Notes under the pieces: generated by a model
Told to the model about the DNA's origin: nothing
Database searches by the model: none
Seen by the model: only the letters and a program-made list of their open reading frames with translations
NCBI RefSeq assembly: GCF_003350475.1
Contig: NZ_QQAV01000014.1
Location: 1 to 64,000 of the forward strand
Length of the DNA stretch: 64,000 nt
Origin: Pseudacidovorax intermedius
GTDB taxonomy: Bacteria; Pseudomonadota; Gammaproteobacteria; Burkholderiales; Burkholderiaceae_C
Direction: 5' to 3'
In this document: piece by piece, positions 10,141 to 17,090 of the stretch
Layout of the letters: each line of letters begins with the position of its first letter
Position numbering within the stretch: the first letter of the stretch is position 1
Translations under genes and position numbers: made by a program

Positions 10141-10180
10141 GTTCCGCGGGTGCACGGGCGTGGCCTGCTCCGCGGCCATC
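10141..10180 (+). repeat. Partial copy of GC-rich dispersed repeat
   Basis: About 40 nt (GTTCCGCGGGTG ... GGCCTGCTCCGCGGCCATC) match one end of the longer repeats at 17249-17375 and 36726-36842. It fills the gap between the HIBADH-family gene and the isomerase-like gene. Confidence 0.75.
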
Positions 10181-10214
10181 CGACCCCTCACGCCTCCTGC
10201 CTGACCCACGCCTC

Positions 10215-11003
10215 ATGCAACTGAACGCCAACCTGGAGTGGCTCTACGGCCACCTTCCGCTCGACCAGCGCTTCGCCGCCGCCGCAGCCGATGGCTTTGC
10301 CGGCGCGGAGATGCTGCAGCCCTACGAGCAGCCGCCGGCCTGGTATGCCGACGCGCTGAAGGCCCATGGCCTCACCGCCGTGCTGCACAACACGCCGATC
10401 CGGCCGGACAGCCCGGGCCGGCTGGGCTGGGCCGCCATCCCGGGCGGCCAGGCCGAGTTCCGCGAATGCTTCGACCGCGCCCGCGCCGTGGCCGAGGCCA
10501 CCGGCTCGCGCCGCATCCATGTGATGGCCGGCGACTGCCGCGGACACGATGAACGCGCCTGCCGCCAAGCCCTGGACCAGAACCTGGCCTGGGCCCTGCG
10601 GCATGCGGAGTCGGACGACCTGGTGCTGATGCTGGAGCCGCTCAACCGCGCCGACATGCCCGGCTACTTCTACTGGCTGCCCGAGCAGGCCCTGGACGTC
10701 ATCCGGGCCTTCGACTCGCCGCGCCTGCGGCTGCAGTTCGACCTCTACCACTGCGTGAAGGAAGGGCTGGACCTGGCGCAGGAGCTGGAGCGCTGCCGCG
10801 GCTTCATCGGCCACGTGCAACTGGCCGGCGCGCCCGACCGCCACGAGCCCGACCTGTCGCGCGATGGCCTGTTCGCCACCGTCGCCGCCCTGCCCGCCGC
10901 AGGCTACGACAGCTGGCTGGGCTGCGAATACAAACCCCGCAGCACCGCCGCTGAAGGCCTCATATGGGCAGACCCGCTGCGCCAACAGGGAATGATCCGA
11001 TGA
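10215..11003 (+). CDS. Hydroxypyruvate isomerase-like TIM-barrel protein
   Basis: A 262-aa member of the xylose-isomerase-like TIM barrel superfamily, resembling hydroxypyruvate isomerase (Hyi) and the 2-oxo-tetronate isomerase OtnI. It opens NANLEWLY and has metal-site signatures MLEPLNRADMPGYF, LQFDLYHC and a C-terminal GCEYKPR. Hyi interconverts hydroxypyruvate and tartronate semialdehyde; OtnI acts on 2-oxo-tetronates after DenD or LtnD oxidation. With a DenD-like gene immediately downstream, the OtnI-like role is attractive. The family cannot be split reliably by eye. Confidence 0.82.
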   Translation: MQLNANLEWLYGHLPLDQRFAAAAADGFAGAEMLQPYEQPPAWYADALKAHGLTAVLHNTPIRPDSPGRLGWAAIPGGQAEFRECFDRARAVAEATGSRRIHVMAGDCRGHDERACRQALDQNLAWALRHAESDDLVLMLEPLNRADMPGYFYWLPEQALDVIRAFDSPRLRLQFDLYHCVKEGLDLAQELERCRGFIGHVQLAGAPDRHEPDLSRDGLFATVAALPAAGYDSWLGCEYKPRSTAAEGLIWADPLRQQGMIR

Positions 11004-11058
11004 ACCCTGCCCCGCCTTTCAGCCGCGCCATCGGAGCGCCCAGGACAAGGACCACCCC

Positions 11059-12015
11059 ATGACCCGTATCCTCATCACCGGCGCCGGCGGCTTCGTCGGC
11101 CAGGCCCTCGTGCGACGGCTGCTGGCCGGCGTCGATGCGCTGCCGCTCACGCAGCTCGTCGCCGTCGACCTCGCTCTCGACCTGCCCGCGCATCCCAAGC
11201 TCACGCAACTGCGCGGCTCCGTCGCCGATGCGGCCGTGCGCGCCCAGGCCCTGGCCGAGCCGCCCGACGTGGTCTTCCACCTCGCCGCCATCACCAGCGG
11301 CCAGGCCGAGCGCGAATTCGAGCTGGGCCTCACCGTCAACCTGCGCGGCACGCTGGAACTCTTCGAAGACCTGCGCCGCCAGCACGACGCCACCGGCAAG
11401 GCCGCGCGCCTGGTGCAGACCAGCTCGATCGGCGTCTTCGGTCTGCCGCTGCCGCCGCACATCGACGACGCCACCCCCATCGTGCCCACGATGTCCTATG
11501 GCGCCCACAAGCGCATGCTGGAGATCCTGCTGGCCGACTACAGCCGCCGCGGGTGGATCGACGGCCGCTCGCCGCGCCTGCCCAGCGTGGTGGCCCGGCC
11601 CGGCCTGCCCAACGGCGCGCTGTCGGCATTCGCCAGCGACCTCATCCGCGAGCTTGCCGCCGGCCGCAGCTACGAGTCGCCGGTGGATGCGGAAGGCACG
11701 CTGTGGCTGCTGTCGCTGCCCGCCTGCGTGGACGCGCTGATCCACGCCGCCACCCTCGATTCCGAGCGCCTGCCGGCCACCCGTGCCTGGACGCTGCCTT
11801 CGCTGCATGTGTCGGTGGCCGAGGTGGTGGCCGCGCTGATGCGGCGCTTTGGCGTGGAGGTGTCGCAGCGCCTGAGCTACGCGCCCGACCCGGCCATCAT
11901 TCCGCAGTTCGCCCGCTGGCCGACCGTGGACACCGCCCTCGCCCGCTCGCTCGGCTTCCGCGCCGATGCCTCGCTGGACGAGCTGATCGAACGCTGCCTG
12001 CCCGGCGCGGCCTGA
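11059..12015 (+). CDS. denD: NAD-dependent epimerase/dehydratase, DenD-like (D-erythronate dehydrogenase)
   Basis: A 318-aa extended SDR. The nucleotide-binding motif is GAGGFVGQAL near the N-terminus, and the catalytic region holds SSIGVFG and YGAHKRMLE (YxxxK present). The layout, including the VARPGLPNG segment, resembles D-erythronate dehydrogenase DenD, which oxidises D-erythronate at C2 in the tetronate pathway described with OtnI and OtnK. No OtnK-type (DUF1537) kinase is present here; a dehydratase occupies the operon instead. Symbol assigned by resemblance and context. Confidence 0.75.
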   Translation: MTRILITGAGGFVGQALVRRLLAGVDALPLTQLVAVDLALDLPAHPKLTQLRGSVADAAVRAQALAEPPDVVFHLAAITSGQAEREFELGLTVNLRGTLELFEDLRRQHDATGKAARLVQTSSIGVFGLPLPPHIDDATPIVPTMSYGAHKRMLEILLADYSRRGWIDGRSPRLPSVVARPGLPNGALSAFASDLIRELAAGRSYESPVDAEGTLWLLSLPACVDALIHAATLDSERLPATRAWTLPSLHVSVAEVVAALMRRFGVEVSQRLSYAPDPAIIPQFARWPTVDTALARSLGFRADASLDELIERCLPGAA

Positions 12016-12037
12016 CCCGCTTTTTCTTCTTCGCCCC

Positions 12038-12379
12038 ATGATCATCGAACTGCGTACCTATACCCTGCGCATCGCCACCACGCGGGACTTCGTCGCGCGC
12101 TATGCCGCCGAAGGCCGCGATGTCCAGGTCGAGCACCTGGGCGAGCCCGCGCTCTATGCCGTCAGCGACATCGGCGACCAGAACCAGGTGATCCACGCCT
12201 GGCGCTACCGCGACTTTGCCGACCGCGATGCGCGCCGCGCCGCGCTGGAGGCCGATCCGCGCTGGCTGGCCTACAAGCGCCGCAGCCTGGCCGACGACCA
12301 TGTGCAGCAGCAGAGCACGGCCATCCTGCGCGAAGTGGACTTCGCCGCACTGACCGCGACGACCGGAGCCAAGGCATGA
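12038..12379 (+). CDS. NIPSNAP-family protein
   Basis: A 113-aa single-domain protein opening MIIELRTYTL, the hallmark of NIPSNAP/dimeric alpha-beta barrel proteins. The conserved tryptophan region HAWRYRDFADRD follows. Bacterial NIPSNAP proteins are often encoded in catabolic operons, but their function is poorly defined. It overlaps the following dehydrogenase by ATGA, so the two are translationally linked. Confidence 0.85.
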   Translation: MIIELRTYTLRIATTRDFVARYAAEGRDVQVEHLGEPALYAVSDIGDQNQVIHAWRYRDFADRDARRAALEADPRWLAYKRRSLADDHVQQQSTAILREVDFAALTATTGAKA

Positions 12380-13386
12380 GCGGCGGCCCCTCCACGGCGG
12401 ACGTCGCTCGCACCGAAGCACAACGCAGCGGCGCCCCATCGCCGGACGCGCCCCTGCTGTTGCTGTCGGCACAGTTGCCCCCACCGCTCAAGGCCGTGCT
12501 TCAGGACCGCCATGCCTGCGTGGCGGCACCGACGCGCGACCAGATGCTGGCCACCGCCCGCGCGCATGCCGACCGCATCGAAATGGTCGTCACCACCGCC
12601 ACCGACGGCGCCGATGCCGCGCTGATCGAGGCCCTGCCCAAGCTGCGCGCCATCTGCAGCCTGGGCGTGGGCTTGGACGCGCTCGACCTGCAGGCCGCCA
12701 AGGCTCGCGCCGTGGCCGTGAGCTACACGCCCGACGTGCTGAACGACTGCGTGGCCGACCTGGCCGTGGGCCTGCTGATCGACGCCGCCCGCGGCATGGG
12801 CCGCGCCGAACGCCTGGTGCGCCGCGGCGACTGGCCGCGCATCGGGCCCGGCGCCCTGGGCACGCGCGTGAGCGGCCGGAAGCTGGGCATCCTGGGCCTG
12901 GGCCGCATCGGCCAGACCATCGCCCGCCGCTTCGCCGGCTTCGACATGGACATCCGCTACCACACGCGCACGCCGCGCGAGGGCGTGGCATGGACTCACG
13001 AGCCTTCGCTGGTGGAACTGGCCCGCTGGGCCGACTTCCTGATCGTCGCCTGCGCCGGCGGCGAGGCCACGCGCCATCTCGTCGATGCGCGGGTGCTCGA
13101 TGCGCTGGGCCCGCAGGGCATCGTGGTCAATATCGCGCGCGGCTCGGTCATCGACGAAGCCGCGCTGGTCCTGGCCCTGCAGCAAGGGCGCCTTGGCGGG
13201 GCCGCCCTTGATGTGTTCGACCAGGAACCGCAAGTCCCGGCCGCGCTGATGGAGATGGACAACGTCGTGCTGCTGCCGCACATCGGTAGCGCCACGGCGC
13301 AGACCCGGCGCGCGATGGGCGATCTGGTGCTGGCGAACGTTGAAGAGTTTCTGGGCGCTGGGCGGCTGCGCACCCCCGCGTATTGA
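12376..13386 (+). CDS. D-2-hydroxyacid dehydrogenase (NAD(P)-binding)
   Basis: A 336-aa D-isomer-specific 2-hydroxyacid dehydrogenase. The cofactor motif is GLGRIGQTIARRF, the catalytic-Arg region NIARGSVIDE, the Glu region DVFDQEP and the catalytic His LLPHIGSAT. Such enzymes reduce glyoxylate or hydroxypyruvate or oxidise D-2-hydroxyacids. As the last gene of the GntR-led operon it may process the final 2-keto or hydroxy acid. Its stop lies 51 nt from the outermost attC of the integron relic, so the element inserted or grew immediately after this gene. Confidence 0.88.
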   Translation: MSGGPSTADVARTEAQRSGAPSPDAPLLLLSAQLPPPLKAVLQDRHACVAAPTRDQMLATARAHADRIEMVVTTATDGADAALIEALPKLRAICSLGVGLDALDLQAAKARAVAVSYTPDVLNDCVADLAVGLLIDAARGMGRAERLVRRGDWPRIGPGALGTRVSGRKLGILGLGRIGQTIARRFAGFDMDIRYHTRTPREGVAWTHEPSLVELARWADFLIVACAGGEATRHLVDARVLDALGPQGIVVNIARGSVIDEAALVLALQQGRLGGAALDVFDQEPQVPAALMEMDNVVLLPHIGSATAQTRRAMGDLVLANVEEFLGAGRLRTPAY

Positions 13387-13436
13387 GCGGCCGGCGCGCG
13401 GGCGGTACGTCAGCGTGGCCTCATTACCCTGTTGCG

Positions 13437-13560
13437 GGGCAACGGTCGAGGTGAGGTGGGACCGGCAGCAAAGCGCTAAGCCCGGCGGAAGGTTGATTAC
13501 CGCCCCTGGAGCCGGGCTCGGCGGTTTGCCGTTGCGCCTCGGCTCGACCGAGGGGTTAGG
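13437..13560 (-). repeat. attC recombination site (outermost cassette)
   Basis: On the minus strand R'' is GCCTAAC (13560-13554), followed by L'' GGTCGAGCCGAGGCG. At the far end L' appears as the complement of GGTCGAGGTGAGG, and R' is GTTGCCC (degenerate against GTTRRRY). L'' and L' are nearly complementary, giving the folded attC stem. The TAA stop of the cassette gene at 13556 is part of R''. Confidence 0.8.
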
Positions 13561-14494
13561 CCGCGCCCTCGGCTCTCGCAGTCCGAAACTGCTCATCAAC
13601 GAAGTCTCGAAACGCAATTGCGTCTTCTCTATCCCGGATAGCGAAGGTCGGACGATCCCTCAAAGTACTTTGGTCGACTCCGATTTCCAGCCGCTCCAAG
13701 TTCCGCTTAGCAACGGCTTTCGAATGGTTTGCCATGTCATCAATAGCTACAAGGCCCCTGAGCGCTGCTGCTGCAAGAAGTGCGTTGTCATTTGACGCTC
13801 TTCCGAACGCGAGCAGCATGTCTGCGAATTGCATATATGACAAACTCTCGCCAGCAGCGGCGATAGCAGCCGCAAGCCTGTCGTCGCGCGTGGCCAGAGC
13901 GATATACGCAATGGCGGAGCGCCTCTCGGCGCCGAAAACATTGGGCAAACGCCTGAGAGCGATGAGTGCCATTGCTAGAACTGACGCCCCAGCCGCAAGC
14001 GCGGAAAAGATCGAATCGCGCAATGGAAGCACACTTGCAGTTGCCTTCGCAGTCACTCCAAGGGTTTCGTCACTTCTGGTGAAGAACTTCGGAGTGCCCA
14101 ATGGTTCAGTGCCCTTAACCAAAGCAGACACTGAGAAGGACTCTGTCGGCAATGCTCTACTCAACCTAAGCGAAACCGCGTTGTCCGTTCTGTGAGAGTC
14201 AATTTGAAGGCCACTCTTGTTGTCAATGGAATGGGCCAGCAAGGTGGCTCCAGGAACGGAGAGTTCAGCAGTAACCGAATTCAACGCCTTTTTTCCCGAA
14301 TTGACTACTCGAACTGAGATGACTTGTTGCACGGCCCCATCCGCAGATATCTGAGGTCCTGTTGTTAAATAGTACTCTAGACTCGACTGCGTCTCGAAAA
14401 AAATCTCATATGCCTTCGGTGCCACGGTAAAGATGCCGGCTATCAAGGCAGGCAGAATGGCATAGAGGAAGACTTGGCGGATGTCGAGCTTCAT
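13556..14494 (-). CDS. Integron cassette protein, two predicted membrane segments, unknown function
   Basis: Encodes 312 aa. A hydrophobic helix spans about residues 9-27 and a second about 162-182, with an extracytoplasmic beta-rich segment likely between them and a soluble Arg/Ala-rich C-terminal half of about 130 residues. I recognise no family. The start at 14494 lies 46 nt after the cassette boundary (GTTGGGC at 14546-14540), and the stop TAA sits inside the attC R'' box, so the gene fills the cassette. GC is clearly lower than in chromosomal neighbours. The topology (sensor or anchor plus cytosolic domain) would be compatible with a stress or defence role, but nothing demonstrates it. 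Confidence 0.75.
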   Translation of the reverse strand: MKLDIRQVFLYAILPALIAGIFTVAPKAYEIFFETQSSLEYYLTTGPQISADGAVQQVISVRVVNSGKKALNSVTAELSVPGATLLAHSIDNKSGLQIDSHRTDNAVSLRLSRALPTESFSVSALVKGTEPLGTPKFFTRSDETLGVTAKATASVLPLRDSIFSALAAGASVLAMALIALRRLPNVFGAERRSAIAYIALATRDDRLAAAIAAAGESLSYMQFADMLLAFGRASNDNALLAAAALRGLVAIDDMANHSKAVAKRNLERLEIGVDQSTLRDRPTFAIRDREDAIAFRDFVDEQFRTARAEGAA

Positions 14495-14539
14495 TTGCGG
14501 CTATTGTGCCGTGTCCGCGAAGCCGAAGGTACGTGCGCG

Positions 14540-14660
14540 GCCCAACGTTCGAGGTATGGCGGGACCGACGGCGAGGCAGCCGTGCCCGCCGCCCGGATGA
14601 TAAGGACAAACGGGGCAGACTGGCTTGCCGTTGGGCTTCGCCTCGACCGCGGGGTTGGGC
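14540..14660 (-). repeat. attC recombination site, well preserved
   Basis: On the minus strand R'' GCCCAAC (14660-14654) and R' GTTGGGC (14546-14540) are perfect complements and fit RYYYAAC/GTTRRRY. Inside them L'' (GGTCGAGGCGAAGC) pairs with L' (complement of TTCGAGGTATGGC), leaving a long GC-rich apical part. The total of 121 nt is within the range of chromosomal attC sites. Confidence 0.88.
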
Positions 14661-14702
14661 GTCAGTGCGGCGTGGTTCGCAGTTGACTCAAGAACTTGAT
14701 TG

Positions 14703-15290
14703 CTACTGCTTGCCCGAACTCCGGCATCGACTCTGGCCAGTTGTAGTACATCCCTTCCAGTGGATGCTGCTGAGGTAGTCATGTAGGGCGACGGCACACT
14801 CATGGACGATCTTGAGTTCAGGCCCCGCCTCATGTTCGTAGTAAGGGCCGAAGTGCACAACCCACTTGTTCCGGAAGTCCAGGACCTCCTGCTGGTACCG
14901 GAGGAAACCGTCTCGATTGACCGAGAGACGATTGAACAGGAATGACCTAAAGCCTTGGTGATCCTTGACGACTCGCCTCCAGTGGCAGTCCTCGTTGTCA
15001 ACCCAAAGATCTTGTACCAGTTGATGATGGTGTCGTAGAGGAGCACGTTGTTGAGATGTCGAAACGGTAGGAGCGCTTCCTCGCGAGTGCCCCGAGCATG
15101 TCTTTTGAGGAAAGCTAGCGTGGTTGACAAGGATGAACGGTGTTGTGTCCTTTGTGGAGTCCAAACCGGCAAGTTTGCCAATGCAGACATTTAAGAACGT
15201 TCCGAGCGACGCCCATAGCGCAGTGACGCGGCCAAGTTCAACCAAATAAGCATCCGGTAGCGGCCAGTCGGTTTTGTAGGAAGAAATCAT
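14703..15290 (-). pseudogene. Frameshifted integron cassette gene
   Basis: Coding-like sequence is spread over three minus-strand frames. From ATG 15290 one frame reads MISSYKTDWPLPDAYLVELG to about 15105. A second frame then gives a KDMLGAL-like continuation, and a third EEALLPFRHLNNVLLYDTI around 15080-15010. The first frame resumes near 15010 through LDFRNKWVVHFGPYYEHE to a stop at 14703. That stop lies 43 nt before attC R'' (14660), as expected for a cassette gene. Two or more indels therefore seem to have broken one gene of about 195 codons. An alternative is one intact but peculiar 203-aa product in the first frame (start 15314 or 15290). The family is not recognised. Confidence 0.55.
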
Positions 15291-15314
15291 CGGCGTATGT
15301 TTACTTGGCCTCAC

Positions 15315-15765
15315 GGCCAGGTGAACCGGCGCCGAACCCGAAGCCGAAGCCTAAGGAGGAGGGCACCAATACTGTCCATAAATAGTGAAGCCATATGGCC
15401 AATATGGGCCTCCGCGCTGAACCGGCAGCTAGCCCTCATTTAACATTAAAATTCCGCCAATCGCCGTTGTATTCCACTGTAGTTAGTGTCGGCAAATCAT
15501 TCGTTCTATTTTTCACGCAGATGCTGAGAAGTTTTATCTAGTAAACTCAATTTCAGTACTAGCGAAGTTTTGATAGAGCCAAAGGAAGAAATTTCGCTAC
15601 CGCCGCTTTCCAGCCTCAAACGAGCCCGGAAGCACTAGTGTCAATTTTGAGTTGACCGGCTTCTTGATTTTCTTAGGGCCTGTTTGCGAGGCCCTTTTTT
15701 TCCATGAGCTCATTAGCTAGAGCGCCCAGCCGGTGCCTCACGTTGCGGGTCCGATTGACCAAGGG
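15315..15765. other. Gene-free spacer between cassettes
   Basis: This 450-nt stretch has no coding signal and is AT-richer than the rest of the window. It holds the degenerate attC of the first cassette at its right end (15635-15772), a strong hairpin plus T-run (15675-15701), and an unassigned remainder that includes the interrupted palindrome CCATATGGCCAATATGG near 15392. It may be the remains of one or more decayed cassettes. Confidence 0.55.
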
Positions 15766-15772
15766 GTTATGC
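15635..15772 (-). repeat. Degenerate attC-like site of the first cassette
   Basis: R'' is GCATAAC (15772-15766), followed by CCCTTGGTCAATCGG, the same layout as the two other sites. The distal half (GCCGGTCAACTCAAAATTG near 15635) recalls an L' box but lacks a proper GTTRRRY. R'' is the exact complement of the cassette's leading GTTATGC, which supports the assignment. The distal end is uncertain. Confidence 0.55.
15675..15701 (+). terminator. Perfect 7-bp hairpin with T7 run
   Basis: AGGGCCT and AGGCCCT flank a 7-nt loop and are followed by seven T on the plus strand, an ideal intrinsic terminator rightwards. No plus-strand gene precedes it. It lies inside the attC-like spacer and could instead form the apical part of a long attC. 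Confidence 0.5.
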
Positions 15773-16513
15773 GTCAACGGAATCAAAGAGCACTGACCGA
15801 TTCTTCTCAATCGCCTTTGAGAGCTTCTCCTTCAATTCCTCATGGTTGGAGAAAAAGTTCATATTCATGTGAATGTCAAAGTGAATCTTTGTTGGGGTTC
15901 CTGGCTTTGCGACGCTTTGCTTGCTTGCCACGTAGATGACCTTCTTTCCAAGCGCCTCAGCGAATCCAGCTTCGAAGTAGCAGGACGGCCGCTCATCCGT
16001 CAGATCAGCGACGACGAACTGCGCCCCGCGAATTTCCTTCTTAATTCGGCCGACCAAGTCCTCAAGTGCGTGCTCCTTGTCAATGCGAATTGCAACCGCA
16101 CCAGCCTCCGAGATCACGCCTTCGATCGCCTCAAAACGCAGGTCGTACTCTTTGAAGACTCGCTGTTGCTCTTGGTCTCCGTGCTTCTCGCCTTGGATCG
16201 GCGTGATGATGAACACTTTGGGCTTGTTGGAAGACAGTAGTGCAGCCGCTTTGTCGCCAAACCGCTTGTAGACGTTCTTCTTGCCTTTGATGACATCCGA
16301 GATTGGACCTCTGACCTTGTTCCAAGGCTCCTTGGTCTCATAGATTCGAAGTTCGAGTACTTGGTACGACTGAACCTTTGCACCCCACTTGGCGGTGATG
16401 ACACCACTTGCGATGAAAGGCAGCACTATCTCCGACAAGACCTCGGCCTCTGATCGGTTGGGAATCGTCTTTTGACGATCACCTGAAAGGATTGCGATGG
16501 TTTGAAACGTCAT
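15767..16513 (-). CDS. Cassette-encoded nucleoside-deoxyribosyltransferase/TIR-like domain protein
   Basis: A 248-aa protein. The C-terminal ~150 residues begin KVFIITPIQGEKHGDQEQ and carry FVVADLTDERPSCYFEAGFA followed by EALGKKVIYV. This matches the Rossmann-like fold shared by nucleoside 2-deoxyribosyltransferases and TIR-related proteins (VxDLT...N/S-x-YFExG pattern). Members of this superfamily cleave N-glycosidic bonds of nucleosides or NAD and recur as effectors in bacterial immune systems. The N-terminal ~95 residues match nothing I know and may sense a trigger. The ATG at 16513 is chosen because it lies 42-48 nt past the cassette boundary; an upstream ATG at 16591 would cross it. The TAA stop is part of attC R''. 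Enzyme activity and a defence role are inferred. Confidence 0.72.
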   Translation of the reverse strand: MTFQTIAILSGDRQKTIPNRSEAEVLSEIVLPFIASGVITAKWGAKVQSYQVLELRIYETKEPWNKVRGPISDVIKGKKNVYKRFGDKAAALLSSNKPKVFIITPIQGEKHGDQEQQRVFKEYDLRFEAIEGVISEAGAVAIRIDKEHALEDLVGRIKKEIRGAQFVVADLTDERPSCYFEAGFAEALGKKVIYVASKQSVAKPGTPTKIHFDIHMNMNFFSNHEELKEKLSKAIEKNRSVLFDSVDA

Positions 16514-16554
16514 GCTTCGATTTCCCGGAGATGTTGGTGGTGGACGCCTTTGAC

Positions 16555-16744
16555 GCATAACGTGTTCCCGGAAGACAGCTAACGCTGCCAATGCAGACGT
16601 ACTGCGCCTTAAATCGGCACGCTTGCCTCACTGTAAGCCGTCGAGGCGCCACGAGATTCTCCCATCTGAATATGCGTTTACAGTACTCAACTGCCTATCT
16701 AAAGGCAGCCTTAAGACAACACCTCGCTGAGGCCGGCAGGCCGC
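16555..16744 (-). promoter_or_regulatory. Probable attI side of the integron / cassette promoter region
   Basis: GTTATGC on the minus strand (16561-16555) is the junction of the first cassette. The 180 nt between it and the intI remnant is where attI and the cassette promoter Pc normally lie. I find no second recognisable integrase-binding box and no strong -35/-10 pair. The region is assigned by position. Confidence 0.45.
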
Positions 16745-16822
16745 ATGGGGAGCACCCACGATGCCAGTTGTGCTAGCCGCTGCGGCCTCTCGGAAGTGCC
16801 TGCCCGCGGGCCCAATCTGGAT

Positions 16823-16969
16823 CTGCCGCCACTGCGCGCCACGCGGGTGCTAGACCAGTTGCGAGAACGCCTGCGGTTGATGCAACACAGCCTGCGTACC
16901 GAGGAAACCTACGTCTATTGGGTGAAGGCATTCATCCGCTTCCATCGGTTGCGACACCCTGCCGAGATG
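16823..16969 (+). pseudogene. intI: Truncated integron integrase (intI) N-terminal fragment
   Basis: Forty-nine codons read [20 protein letters not shown] and continue through [20 protein letters not shown] to RHPAEM. This is the N-terminal SAM-like DNA-binding domain of IntI tyrosine recombinases, very close to IntI1. Resemblance stops abruptly at 16969, and the catalytic domain with its Arg, His and Tyr residues and the IntI-specific insert is absent. An in-frame ATG lies at 16745, but codons before 16823 do not look like IntI. It points away from the cassettes, as intI should. The remnant cannot be catalytic. Confidence 0.88.
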
Positions 16970-17017
16970 AGTCGGGCCGGAGGTCATCCTGCACAGCGTG
17001 CAGCGCGCACCCCGCCC

Positions 17018-17046
17018 ATAAGAAAGGCCCGGCAATGCCGGGCCTT
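17018..17046 (-). terminator. Intrinsic terminator of the 43-aa membrane protein gene
   Basis: AAGGCCCGGC and GCCGGGCCTT form a perfect 10-bp stem around AAT. On the minus strand the stem runs into TTTCTTATG. It lies 45 nt after the stop of the small gene at 17091-17222. Confidence 0.75.
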
Positions 17047-17090
17047 GTTGTTGGTGCCTGCCAAAGGGTCAGGCTGCGTCTCTTCTGCGC

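Larger units (their letters stand above)
13437..16969 (-). mobile_element. Remnant of a sedentary (chromosomal) integron with three leftward cassettes
   Basis: The stretch joins a plus-strand intI fragment (16823-16969) to a leftward array of minus-strand genes separated by attC-like sites (13437-13560, 14540-14660, and a degenerate one from 15772). This is the expected geometry: intI divergent from the cassettes, attI between them. Supporting details are: (i) stop codons of two cassette genes lie inside attC R'' boxes; (ii) the first cassette begins GTTATGC (16561 to 16555), the exact complement of its own R'' GCATAAC (15772-15766); (iii) the three sites share an AACCCC...GGTC core; (iv) GC content drops sharply. 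The integrase is truncated, so the array should be immobile unless an integrase is supplied from elsewhere. Confidence 0.82.

Noticed and set aside
14501-15190. 229-codon minus-strand frame across the second cassette
   Set aside because: Only its central part looks protein-like and it runs through the attC site; better explained as one frame segment of a frameshifted gene.
15842-16240. 132-codon plus-strand frame inside the NDT/TIR-like cassette
   Set aside because: Antisense to a gene with clear domain motifs and cassette-consistent ends.
16591-16776. 61-codon plus-strand frame between the first cassette and the intI fragment
   Set aside because: Lies in the expected attI/promoter region and shows no homology or RBS.
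13437-16969. CRISPR array or insertion sequence as explanation of the repeats in the low-GC island
   Set aside because: The repeats are not regularly spaced direct repeats, no cas or transposase gene is present, and attC geometry explains their position and sequence.
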